A stretch of 64,000 bases of DNA from Thelephora terrestris. Taxonomy: Eukaryota > Basidiomycota > Agaricomycetes > Thelephorales > Thelephoraceae. The translations under genes were made by a program, and so were the position numbers. The stretch covers positions 372,001 through 436,000 of the forward strand of contig WIUZ02000003.1 of the NCBI GenBank assembly GCA_015956445.1, written 5' to 3'. Below are positions 45,501 through 56,203 of this stretch, piece by piece (within the stretch, counting starts at the first letter, position 1; the number at the start of each line of letters is the position of its first letter). The notes under the pieces are model-generated. The model saw only the letters and a program-made list of their open reading frames with translations, was not told the origin of the DNA and did no database searches.

Positions 45501-47578
45501 CCGTACCGAGTTACCCTTGGCAGTACATCGGAATTGATTTCGTGGGCCCGCTTCCTGAATCAGAGAATAGGAACGGCGCCTACGATATGATCTGTGTCGT
45601 CATCGATCAATTGACGGCTATGGTGCACTTAATTCCGACGCGTCAGACGTATAAATCAACTGATATGGCGGAAGTTGTTTTTGATAGTATCTATAAGTTA
45701 CACGGACTCCCGGAACGGATTATCAGCGATAGGGACTCGTTGTTCACGAGCCATTTCTGGAAAAGATTACATTCGTTACTAAATGTGGAACTAAGATTAT
45801 CGTCCGCCTTTCACCTGCAAACTGACAGCGCAACCGAACGTGCTAACCGAACAATGACACAAATGTTGTGTCAATGCGTCAGCCCGAATCAAAAAGATTG
45901 GGTGACCAAATTGCCAGCCGTCGAGTTCGCGATGAACTCAGCAAGGTCTAGTACTACTGGGTTTACGCCGTTTTACCTAAACTACGGCCGCAACCCTAGC
46001 CCTATGATCTGGAAAACGGAAGAGGTTTACCTGGGCGTGAGACAATTCGCTGAGAAAATGAAGGAAGCAATAATGAGTGCCCACGATGCCATTATTGCAG
46101 CCAGAATTCAACATACTGTTCAGGCGAACAAGAAACGTCTCCCGGCAAACTTCAAAGAAGGAGATTTGGTCTATCTATCGACCAAAAACATATCTATTCC
46201 TAAGGGGAGGGCACGGAAGTTGGCTCCGAAGTACCTCGGACCTTTTCCGATCACGAAGGTCATCAAGGAAGGCGTGACTTACCAGTTAAGGTTAAGCGAT
46301 GAATTGATCAAACGCGGGGTAAATAGATCATTCCACGCGTCGTTGCTTCGGCCGCATATTCCTAATGATGATAGGAGGTTTCCCGGTCGTTTGCCCTCGC
46401 AAATACCGGGATTCGGTGAGAAACCTGAGGAATGGATCGTTGATAGGATTACCACCCACAACGGCAAAGGCACGAATAGTGAATTCCTAATTTTGTGGAA
46501 AGCTGGTGATAAAACTTGGGCTACCTACAAGGAAGTCGCGCATCTTATCGCTTTAGAGCGATATTGTGAACTTATGGGGGTATCTCACCCATCTGAATTA
46601 CCTTCTAATTATGTAAGAGACAATTTTGAAGGCACGGATTCCCAGGGGGACAAAATTCTGGTAAACCAATTCTTTATTGGGACGCCTGAGGGGGAAGAAG
46701 GGACTATGGAATGGTATATAAGACAAGGAAAAGAAAGGGAGGACCCAAGCATCCACGCTATGGTCGCTCCCAACGAACACCACTCCAAACCCTTCACTCG
46801 CGCTGAACACGACGCCTGCATAGCTTACCAGGCTCGTATGGAATCATTCATCAAAGGCGGAGCGCGCGTGATGGACTATCCCCCTCCGCGCTACGAAGAA
46901 TTCATTCGCCAAGGCGCCAATCGAGTTCCGGAACCACCTGTCAATTACGGGAACCCTTATGGGAACAGCTATCCGTACGCGAATCAGTACCCTATGTATC
47001 CTGCTTTCGGTGGATTCCCCGTCCCGGCTCCACCCGCTCCCAATCCCAACACCGTGTCTATGCCGGCTAGATCCCTTGACCAAATTATGAGGGTCATCGG
47101 AGATCGCCGAGACACTCCCCGTTACCGCGAACCCGCCCCGTTCTATCCAGTCAATCGCTACAGGACTAACTACTACAAGAACCGCAGCACCCACGACCGC
47201 TCCGGTTACAAGGGTCGGTTCCGCGGACGTGGCGGAGGAGGATATAGGGCTGGCAGGGACTACGAGAAGCGCCGAAAGGATAAGGACGAGGCCGAGGCGT
47301 CGGCAACGCACGTCATCGACTTGGACGAGCCGAGCCCCCTCAACCTCGACATCAATCAACTTCCCACCGTTGCCGACATCCCGGCAGAAGTTGATGGCAA
47401 CGTCACCGACTTCGACCAAGGTCGGGGCATTATTTTCGGGTCGATGTTTGACTCACTAACGCTTTCCGAAACAGTTATGTTGAACGCGGAAAGCTCAGCC
47501 CAGGCCAGCGAGATGTCCCTCGAGGAACTGGCCAGTGAGCTTGGTATAACCGACGGAGGAGAATTGATTCTCGTTTAA
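42584..47578 (+). other. pol-type region of the gypsy element
   Basis: Region of enzyme domains of the chromovirus. In order: aspartic protease (LLDTGSMADF, about 42.97 kb), reverse transcriptase with the YLDD active-site box (about 43.92 kb), RNase H (VTTDGCLTGG, about 44.38 kb, and TVRTDHRALEHL, about 44.57 kb), integrase zinc-binding HHCC region (ending YCKTCHTC, about 45.43 kb) and core (IGIDFVGPLP and ISDRDSLFTSHFW), then a chromodomain-like segment (EWIVDRI to KTWATYKEVAHL, about 46.43-46.55 kb). A further 300-residue extension follows with a Pro/Tyr-rich part, an RGRGGGGYRAGRDY patch and an acidic tail. Treated as a fossil; see the whole-element entry for its state. Confidence 0.88.
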
Positions 47579-47676
47579 ATTTCGGAAATATTTTTCTAAA
47601 CTCCCTTCGGCCGTTTTTGTACTTTTATCTCTAACTACGGTGCGAACAGTCGTATCAACACGACTGGGAGGGCGGA

Positions 47677-47995
47677 TGTAAGGATCTGTAATTAGTCCGG
47701 CCCGCGCGCCGTTATCAATCAATCATGTGATCGTTTCCTTTTTCGTCGAGCTGTGCTCAAGTTTGAACGCGAGGTATAGTGATTAGAAATCACTTGTAAA
47801 ATCCTATTATTTTCTGTATATAAAGACTTGTATCTAGTAGGTAGATAGCTAGGGATCGCAACAGAGCTACGTCTACTTCTGCTGCGTGAATATTCTACTT
47901 AAATTTCTGTGTGCCGCCACCTCTACCGCGATCACGAGATCGATTCGGAATCACCCGACTTCGTTCTCTAATCCGGGAAAGCTGACGACTTCACA
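47677..47995 (+). repeat. 3' LTR of the gypsy element
   Basis: 319 bp, TGTAAGG to CTTCACA, uninterrupted. It provides the empty-site reference for the Harbinger insertion in the 5' LTR. It differs from the 5' LTR at two positions, both of the CG-to-TG type. Confidence 0.93.
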
Positions 47996-48000
47996 CCTTC
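47996..48000. repeat. Target-site duplication of the gypsy element, right copy
   Basis: CCTTC, identical to 26749-26753. Confidence 0.9.
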
Positions 48001-49880
48001 GATTAGTCTAGGCTGATCACCGTCGGTACTTGAGGCAGTATCGCGGCGGCGGCGGGTGTCCTAATCCTGCATGCATGGCTAAACTCCTTATGGCATCACC
48101 AACCGATATGAATGGGCTGCATGGCAAAGGCTCAAAACGTCCATTCGAACATCCACATGCCATCGTCCTGATAGACGGAATATATCCTCATGCATTCTGA
48201 ACTGCTCCCTTCGCCAGAGTAAAACGAATCTTACGCGATGCATTTCACAAATTCTGCATTGCCTCCTCACGGTCTTCTGTTGAGCTGCGCAGAAATAGTA
48301 ACGCTGTAAGTTCTCTGTGGAACCCTGCAAATTCTGCCCGTCCAACTGTTCATTGTAGTTTCTCGCATGTGGATGAGTACACCACTCCGCCTTGGATGAG
48401 ACGGACGTTCCGGTGTGCCATCTGGTATATAGACTGGATCCCATCGCTTGGGGTCCCGCCAACCAAACACTCGTCTCTCCTAGTGCTATGTCTTCAACGA
48501 GGGTACCCGAACTCACATGGTTTGACATCGATGACGACATCAAGAGGTATGGGATGGAAGGTACAGACCCCTTCGTATTTACCCCTCGTTCTGCTTGGCC
48601 ATTTACTAAACCTTTTCACCTACAGCTCAAGAGGCTTGGAGCCAGATGTATCCCTCCCAATCTATACCGCCGGTCGATCCCACCGACGGGGACTGGTTGT
48701 GGCATGGAGAATCCTCAAATGATTTGGATTCAGATCCGTTCGGTATGTTATATGCTACATTTTTCACAATCTATCACTAATATACGGACTTTATTCACCA
48801 ACTAGTACCACCTGCGGTGTTCGATGGAGACCATCGAATGAGGCCAGACCCTACTCCAATGCCCATTCCGCAAACTATCAACGACTTGCAAACGGTGCGC
48901 ACCGCCACTGTCGCTTCATGACAGAGCACTTACTCTCGAATGCGGGTGTTGCAGCTGGCACCAAGAATGCCACCGCCGCCTGGTACAGCAGAGTTCCACG
49001 GAGCCATGCCATCGGACCCACGACTGTTTGTATTGAACGTTGGTGACCCCTTGGTTTCTTATCCTTGGAAGTCGCCGGCGGCGCCTAGGTCTGAGACGAT
49101 ACCGCTTCCTCCGGTGGTTCCCTGGTATGACAACGGGGGTCACTTCGGTGGCGACGGTGACAACAACGAAGCAGACTACAATTTCCCAGATGCTGGGGCT
49201 GGTGACCACCAGGAGTGGACAAACACCTTCGCCCAAGTGGCAGGAACTTCGACTGGTCATTGTTCTCTGTATTTTTGGGCTTGGTTGGAGCCAAGCCGGT
49301 CGGAGGTGAGCAGCACTTTTCACCCCCACAAGAAACGATCATCTATACTCACGACCTTGGCAGCAGTCGAGCGAGCCAACCCCATCGACCTCGAGGAGTA
49401 GATACGACCGTACCAAAAATGAGGAGGGAAAGAGGTTGCGCCTTTCTCATATCCGCGAAGCCTTGGAAATTCCCTCAATGCAGGATGAACTCTTGACCCT
49501 TCAAACATGCATGTCAGCGTTTTCGGGGTCTAGAAGCGCTACTGACGCTTGCCTGCTAGTCATCAAACACTTGAGAGGGAATGTTCCGGAGCGCGAGACG
49601 ACCCAAGGTTGGCAAACCAAGCCTCAACGACTAGCGAAGAAGCGGTTGGAGCTTCGCGAGTGTTTTGATGAACTGAGGAATATCGTAAGCCCACAAGACA
49701 CCAAGCTCGGTGATCTCAAGGTCCTTAACCGCGGTATGTATCCGTAATCTTCCTACGGTGTTTTGAGACTTAGTCCCTTTGCGCGTTTGAAGCATTGGCT
49801 TTGGTGACCTCGCAGGCTGGTGGCCAGAGAAGCTCCGAGGGGGAGAGCCAGCATCGTGGCGTGTTTCGTGCCTGATGAAG
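48001..49880. repeat. Divergent gene module, copy B, right part
   Basis: Homologous to 23375-25290 of copy A. It takes up the homology where the left part at 26753 stops. It contains the divergent promoter region and the helix-loop-helix gene. Confidence 0.8.
48488..49875 (+). CDS. Protein with two helix-loop-helix-like segments, copy B
   Basis: Paralogue of the gene at 23894 with matching exons. Exon 1 starts MSSTRVPELTWFDIDDDIKR. The next exon aligns closely with copy A (QEAWSQMYPSQS against QEDWNCLYPSTS). An Asp/Gly/Pro-rich middle is followed by the two segments: TKNEEGKRLRLSHIREALEI with a second helix split by an intron, then QRLAKKRLELRECFDELRNI, a loop, and KLGDLKVLNRALALV. The last exon ends in HRGVFRA at 49875. 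The intron after ELLTLQ is uncertain: copy A has AAAC|GTACGT, while here the same place reads AAACATGCATGTC, so the GT donor is lost and a nearby GT or a non-canonical donor would be needed. The gene may be impaired. It lost its original upstream neighbourhood to the gypsy insertion. Confidence 0.65.
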
Positions 49881-50879
49881 GACCGGAGCACGCCTGTTGG
49901 TTCGGGATGTGCGATGTGGCGTGATGTGGCCGATTGTGGGTTGTTTTCGGAGGAGAGCCCGTCCTCTTATATAGTGGACGGATCGAGAGCACCCCACCAC
50001 GGACTTTGGAACTGATTTCCAACTCGTCGCATTCTCTTTTCTTTTCTTTCCTTTTCTTTTGTTGTAGTACTATATACCCAGCTCTTGACGAGGTCGACGG
50101 CGCTTTGGCCGCTTGGGACTCCTGCGACTCACTAACATGTTTATTGTTCACTCCATTTTCGGCTTCCGTCGTGTCAAATTTTCCCTTTCCTCCTTCAATG
50201 TCTTTGTACCAGTTCCTTGTTGTTTGTTCTTGTTTTCGGACGCCTGTAGTTGTGGACTCACATTGTACCCGCGTCGATGACCTTTCTTTTTTTTCTCTCC
50301 GGATGTTTGTACCTTATTTTTTCCATCGGTAATTGAGGTGTCCTTGTCTGATACCACCTACTCTATGGTGATTTCAGTGCTCGACCCTGAGGAGAACAAC
50401 AAGGTCGCTGAACACAAACAACAAACACCTTGGGTCTGTGCTACTCCCTCCACTGCGTCTAACCGCCGCCGAATTGTCAGACTCCTCGTGGGTTATGTGT
50501 GTTCTTGAGGCAAGAGGGGAAGTCTCGTGCGAGCAAGGAGTGAACGGCCGATGTGATCACCAATGGAGCACTAGCGAGCAATGTGTCAGAAAGATATGTT
50601 TCGATTGAGTCTTTGATTTGCGCCCAACGCTCTTTCAACAACACTTCCACCACTCGTTTCATGGTTTCATGCCTTAGCACACTCTCACCCTACTATCAAA
50701 ATCTAGTTTGTAACACAGATCACTCTATGGGGAAGCAAGAGGGGAATTCCAGAGGATTCTAGGATTTGATTTCGGTCTGGTCCTTCGACAAGTTAACATG
50801 TCACTAGTGGAACTGGAGTCTGGAGGCGGCATAGAGGTCGTGATGGACCTGAAGGCTAGCAGGACGATATGCAGATGCC
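49881..50879. other. 3' region of the copy B gene and spacer
   Basis: T-rich tract (about 50030-50330) like that after copy A, then sequence without a supported gene. Confidence 0.45.
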
Positions 50880-51140
50880 TTAGTACCTGGCATTGGTTTT
50901 CGGAAAGTAGAAACTGGCGAACAGCATTATCACAGCAGTTGCCGTCCCACTGTCAAAGGCCGAAGTGGAAGTGGAAGAACCGGAGATGACAAAGAACGAG
51001 TTGTGGAAATATGGTGGGTGACCTCGGGGTTGGACGCGCTCTTTGACCTGAATGGCCAGTGGGCCGTTCGCAACGACGAAAGACCCGTCGCAGTCGCTCA
51101 CAATGGGCTCGTAGGGTTTTCAGTGCATGCGTGGCTGTGA
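50880..51140 (-). pseudogene. DGSFVV small-protein family, extra copy
   Basis: The minus strand encodes PYEPIVSDCDGSFVVANGP followed by LAIQVKERVQPRGHPPYFHN. This matches the family block and is closest to the fragment at 20.9 kb (about 110 bp closely similar). The frame stays open to 50880, but no family-like N terminus is in frame upstream and no helix-loop-helix gene lies on the other side. It looks like a remnant of a further module, or a gene whose first exon I cannot define. Confidence 0.45.
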
Positions 51141-51353
51141 TGTATGCAAAGTAATCAAATGCACCTTGTGTCAGGAACATGGTATTTTTAAACTTTTTAT
51201 AACACGCTCTTTCTTCGAACTCTTCTTACCAATTCTTATGTTTGAATGCTTCACATTCCTTATCCTTCACACCAATCATTCAAAACACACAAACGCGCAT
51301 ACATTCACGGCAATACGAAACAACATGGCTATACTAATGCTTATACAACGCCC

Positions 51354-53092
51354 TCAAAAGTCGACTCTATCTACGGCAGGCCTGAAGGTCATCAACTGTC
51401 CATCCCGGAGATCATAGTGCTGGCCCCTCCTCGCAAGGACCTCCCCGAACATGGCGTCACCATCTTCGGCACTCAGCTGCACGACTAGTTCAAGTCGATA
51501 GGAAGAGATGCCTTCGAGCGGACCGATCAGCCTCCCAGATGTCACCGAACTGCTGAACACCTGGTCCCACATCTCCATTGCCGGGTGATTGCTCGACAGC
51601 ACTATTGACGTAGTCGGCGAGCGACCCTCCGTCTCCCTCATCGGACCCCTGGGTGGGATCCTGCCTGGCGAGGCGAAGCTGGTGTCGGAGTTGAATCTCG
51701 GACTCGACCTGTCGGTAGGGACGGTGGATCCGATATCGGAATCCTCACTCCTCACCTCGACCAGACTGGTCACCATCCGACTCAACTGGTCGAGGGTAAG
51801 GATTAGCCGATGCGGTCATACGATGAGCAGGACGGCGTCGAGAGCGTTTGCATCGTTGCCCCTTAGTCACCGGACGTACCTCGGTGACCCTCGGAGCATC
51901 TTCAGCTCGGTCAACCTCCATGACCTCATCCTCGATCTTCACCAACTGCTGGATTGGCTGCAAGACACAGCGCCCACAGTTCTCCTTGTCGGAAGCGGCC
52001 AAGGTAGAAGCCGGACCTGGAGACGGAACGGGAACCGCGTTCTCGATCGGAGGCGTCGCATAGGACGACGAGTTAGGCGATGGGAGTACCACCTCGTCGG
52101 CGTACTCCAACTCGAACGGAACATTGGCTGTCCCCTGACCAACCAATTTGGGACCCTCCTTGCAGTTGCAGGTCTTGTCCTGCAAGGACTCAACCTGCGC
52201 CATCAACACCGCCACCACGTTCTCGAGTTCTTCAGTCTAGAAGAAGTGTCAGCTCCCCTCATTTCGTCTTCGAGATGAGGAAAGCTACCTTTGCATCCCT
52301 CCTGGCCAACGCCCCCTTGATGTTGTTGTCCCGAACCTTCAACCCTGCGATCAACTCTTGATGGTTGGCGACCATTGCCTCCAACACCTCGTTCGTTCCC
52401 TGTTGGAAGGCGGCCAAGGTCTCCTTCATCTGAAGACCCTCCGCTGATAGACGAAGGACGTCTGCCTTTGCCTCCTTCACCTCACGCTCCAATCGTTCCA
52501 CCTAGGCAGTCTGATTAGTCGAGAGTCATACTCGAATATTCAGACGGAAAACCTACCCGGCTTTCTCCCTCCCGAACGAGCGACCACAAAAGGCTAGTGG
52601 AAGCAGTAGCATGGCGGACAGCCCGAGGAACAGTCGCTCCGTGCTCCAACAGATCCTGATCGTAGATTCCCCTCTGCAGGGTGTACCAAAGCTCCTTCTT
52701 TATCGGATGCTCCAGCTCCCCGAACCTACCCCTCATCTGGAAGGCCACCTTCTCGGCGATTATGGTACGGACCCAGAGCTCGTCATCCCAGGTCAACCCC
52801 ATCAAATGAGGCATCATCTCCCTGAGACGTTCGGCGTCCACTTCCGTGACGACCTCCAAGATCTAGAAGCCGTTAGCTCGACATCAACGCCAAAAGAACG
52901 GGCCTCTACCTAGAGGAAGGCGTTAGTGCGAACACGCGAAGCTCTAGGTCTCCCCCATACCTGGTCATCTGTGGTATAGGGAGTCCCCGCCGCACAGGCA
53001 TAGGTCTTGCGAGCGGCGGCACGGCGGTCAATGCGAGAGATGGTGGAGATGCCGTTGGCGACTTTGTAGGTATGGTTGTTGGGGAAAGACAT
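51354..53092 (-). CDS. Unrecognised multi-exon coiled-coil protein
   Basis: The ATG at 53090-53092 starts MSFPNNHTYKVANGISTISR, and the exon ends at TTDDQ. An intron (about 52862-52963) leads to ILEVVTEVDAERLREMMPHL and a Trp-rich, mostly helical segment ending in LLWSLVREGESR. A second intron (about 52502-52556) leads to a strong coiled coil (VERLEREVKEAKADVLRLSA onwards). A third leads to a Cys-containing stretch (KTCNCKEG) and a Pro/Ser-rich region with a basic KGQRCKRSRRR patch that could be a nuclear signal. A last exon ends at 51354. The join before the last exon is not resolved: the best 36-bp intron leaves the wrong phase. I do not recognise the family. Its mixture of structural helix, coiled coil and basic patch recalls regulatory or transposon-derived proteins, without proof. 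Confidence 0.6.
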
Positions 53093-55445
53093 GTTTTGGT
53101 AAGATGATGGGGAAGTTGCTGGTGTTGCTGATCAAGGATGGCTCCAAGAAGACGTCCTTCTTATAGCCTAGATCGGTGATCCTTCACGTGACCTACCTCG
53201 ACGAACCTCATTGGTCTGGGTCACATCAACTTCCGCCCCTGTACCATCATCGTCGGCTTACTACATCAAGCTGACACCTCGGCCCGCGGGACGGCCTTGG
53301 AAGAACTTCGTTCCGGAACGCCTAGAATGCGCGCGCACTAAAAATAGGTCTCATGACCTTGACGAACCCCCTTTACGACCCTGATGACACATTTATGACA
53401 TCATGATAACGACCAACCCTGAACCCTGGAACACACACGTGGGCACGGGGTATCAACATTTGGACACTGTGCTTCTAATCGGATAGTAACCCTATCTGAT
53501 CTAGTTGTGCTTCGGAAGCAGAGTAGACCCGAGCCGAGAACGGCGGCCGAAGAATATAATCCCTGGTGCCACTTAGGAAGAACAATATTCCCGGGTGCTA
53601 TGTCTAATCAAGACTGGGTCTGATCAAGCAATTACAGCTGCAACTCCCAGGTTACTGCCTGTCCGTTGGTATCATACCACCTACCGACAACAAGGGATGT
53701 GTAGAGTTCCTATCTCTAGCCTATCGCAGAAGCTCAGAGACGGTGCTCACCTGACCCTTGGGTATGGTCTAGATTCAGGTACGAACTTTCATGACCCTAT
53801 GCCCCTATTTCTTTTAGGACTAGTGTTATCTTCACCCCTATGTTTCATGCGGACATTCCTTATCTTTTATGCAATCCTTCACACGCTAGTAAGGCCCTTT
53901 GTCCTTTATTCTCCCACACGTCACATCCGTTCGCTTCCCTTACTTAGCGTTCTCACACTCCTTATCTCCCTTTGTTCTGGACTTGATAAGGGTATATTAG
54001 GGTATTGACGTCATGGCCACTCCTTTAGTATAAGTAGCAACTGTGGCTGTATCGTAGTACCTTAGTTTTGTTACCTCAGGAAATCCTCTGCCCTTCTCAG
54101 CCCAGTTGCCGTTAAGGACAAGTCAGAGTTTCTTGTTTGATCCAAGACATCCCCATCTGCTCTCCCTCCCGCTCTGCGCGTCATCTGCGCCTCATAACTA
54201 TAGACTCCCAGCAGTCATATTAGAACACCTCGAGCGTCCAGTCGATCAACTGGTGGAGTCATCAATCCTGCTGTAGGGATCAACCCTTGCTTGTTAAACC
54301 GAACGAAGTACGGTTTAGGTTGGGTTTCTCTTTAGGATTTCGACCTGACTTGTAGTGACCTCGGACAACCTACCGGAAGAATAGAGACGTGATTGTTCTC
54401 TCACAAGCTAGTCGGACTAGTGAGTACTCTGCGGAGTCGGCTCAGTGCACTGGTAGTTGTTGGGGTAGAGTGGCCCTGACACCTTGAGGTAGAGAGTGGC
54501 GCATGTCACAGTCTGCTCTGCTCTCCGTCCAGTGGTGGATTGCAGACTTTCGGCCAGTGGCATCGCACTATGAGCGAACAGTTGAAGGGTTTGTGGATCC
54601 ATTCATTTTCTTTTTGCCTATTGGAGCCTTCCTTGTTCACATATTTAGTACAAACATCAAAAGAGTGTAAGACTGCGTTCACTGAGTCGCCGAGGGAGTC
54701 GGAGAGGACGCGTAAGGAGAATGTCCATAGGAGGACTAGTGGAGCAGTGGCGCCCAGACATACACCATGATTGCGGTGATATACCAAGGTCCCCAGTCCA
54801 CTGATGCGAGCCAGGAACCAAGTTTTCATCTTCAGTGGTCATCCGTTAGTCTGGATTCAAGTACAGCCGTTCCATTTCCATGCGTAATTCGACCACCTCC
54901 GATGAAAACTCGCCCACAACCCTATTGACAGAAGGGCTGTGAACTAACAGTGTTCCCCGGTTGTCGGCATCAAAGTTTTGGCCCATGGGCTGGGGCTAGG
55001 CGGAGTTCCTGTTCAAGGATTCAAGTTGCCCCATTGACACGAACGAGTCCCTGCGGAAGCCCTGGACATGCTGACCCAGCAAGACTCATAGATGTTATGT
55101 GCTGCGTACGACTGGTCGCCAGAAACTTGCTCCTTGCCACGCAACCCGATGAGATCGGGGCGAAACCGAAAGGTGACTGAAGATTCGCAATCAGGCTGAG
55201 AAATACGGATGATATTTTGCAAGGCTATCAAACCTTCTAGAAGGCAAAATATGTAGATTAGTGAATGTACCAGAAATGAACCGACATTTTCATTCGCGAG
55301 CCAAACCGCAACCGGCTTCTGAGCCTTGCATGACCTAACCCGCAGTTTCGTCCCCATTGTCTTGTCCATCTGAGTTTGGTTTAGCTGAGGTGCCATGAAG
55401 CAATGTCGGAGAAGTTGTGACCTGCTATGAGGTTTGGGTGGTGGG
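53093..55445. other. Gene-poor stretch with a promoter-like or LTR-like block
   Basis: No supported gene. Around 53990-54120 there is a TATA-like AGTATAAGTAG followed by a CT-rich leader, and the region to about 54240 has the texture of an LTR. No matching second copy, inverted ends or target duplication was found, so a solo LTR is only a possibility. Confidence 0.3.
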
Positions 55446-55763
55446 TCAAGTCAAGGTGCGTTGCCGTCGAACCGGATCCACCCGGAACGTCCTCCCTCCT
55501 CCCACAATGGACGCACCCTCTACCCACAGCCCTCCTTGAAATGCACACAGAAGATTCGGGCAATTTTCTATGATTTCTTCTCGGCCTTGCATCTGTTCAA
55601 GACCCAATAAGATAATGCAGCCAATAACTCTTTTGTTGATATGACAAGCGGTCTGTTGTGGCAGCGGAAGGCACGTCCTGCAACGCTTTCTGGGAGTATA
55701 CGCGTAAGCATGCTGTTTACCGGTGCAAAGAGCGCTCCTGGGTCCAAGCATGATACATTGCAT
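55446..55763 (-). CDS. DGSFVV-family relative, module copy C
   Basis: A 105-codon open frame starting MQCIMLGPRSALCTGKQ. Its start aligns with the copy B protein (GRCIVVHGPSSTGCTGKP), and the DNA around 55710-55745 matches 26650-26690. Beyond AYTPRK the similarity fades and the DGSFVV block is not visible, so the protein has either diverged or continues through exons I cannot place. It points away from the plus-strand copy C sequence at 56.2 kb, keeping the divergent layout of the other modules. Function unknown. Confidence 0.4.
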   Translation of the reverse strand: MQCIMLGPRSALCTGKQHAYAYTPRKRCRTCLPLPQQTACHINKRVIGCIILLGLEQMQGREEIIENCPNLLCAFQGGLWVEGASIVGGGRTFRVDPVRRQRTLT

Positions 55764-56203
55764 TAGTTGCTGTCCCCTCCATCGTTTATTCCTCTCTTAT
55801 TGTCTCCCCCTCCGCCCCACCTGTCAGAATTGGTCACGGAACACGCGTATCCGCACGTCCACATCTTACGCACCCTTTCTATTGGCCAACTGGAACTACT
55901 ATGTTTCAGTTCACTGCCACGCTAGTAAACCATAACAAGGCCATTCTTACGTGATGTATACTTTCCACACCGCCCCTCATGACGAACTGTTTTTCTCATT
56001 GCAAATCTCTCGAGGGCGCAGATGCCGTGAGTCCTCGAGGCGAGGCGCCTCGTCTGTCCAGTCGTCCGTCCAACCTTCGCCTGGTGCTGCAGGGTATTTC
56101 CATCCTGTAGGAAGAGGACGTTTGGCCGTGCCACCTTATATATAGAGTCTCCTTTACCCCTCCGGAAGTTGCGCTGTTCCCCTCCACTGGAGCAGCTCTC
56201 AAA

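Larger units (their letters stand above)
26754..47995 (+). mobile_element. Ty3/gypsy chromovirus, young, containing three later insertions
   Basis: Full-length LTR retrotransposon flanked by CCTTC. The LTRs are 319 bp, begin TGTAAGG and end CTTCACA. They differ at only two of 319 positions once the Harbinger insertion is set aside, so the integration is recent (well under a million years at rates commonly assumed for fungi). A purine-rich tract (GGGAGGGCGGA) directly precedes the 3' LTR. The interior has gag- and pol-type regions on the plus strand in the order capsid region, zinc knuckle, protease, reverse transcriptase, RNase H, integrase and chromodomain. It is broken: besides three foreign insertions (a PIF/Harbinger element in the 5' LTR and two foldback elements inside), it has about two frame breaks. 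Removing the insertions leaves an element of about 8.85 kb. It entered copy B of the divergent gene module. Confidence 0.93.

Noticed and set aside
53990-54240. Solo LTR
   Set aside because: LTR-like texture and a TATA-like site, but no second copy in the window, no TG...CA boundary with a target duplication that I could define.
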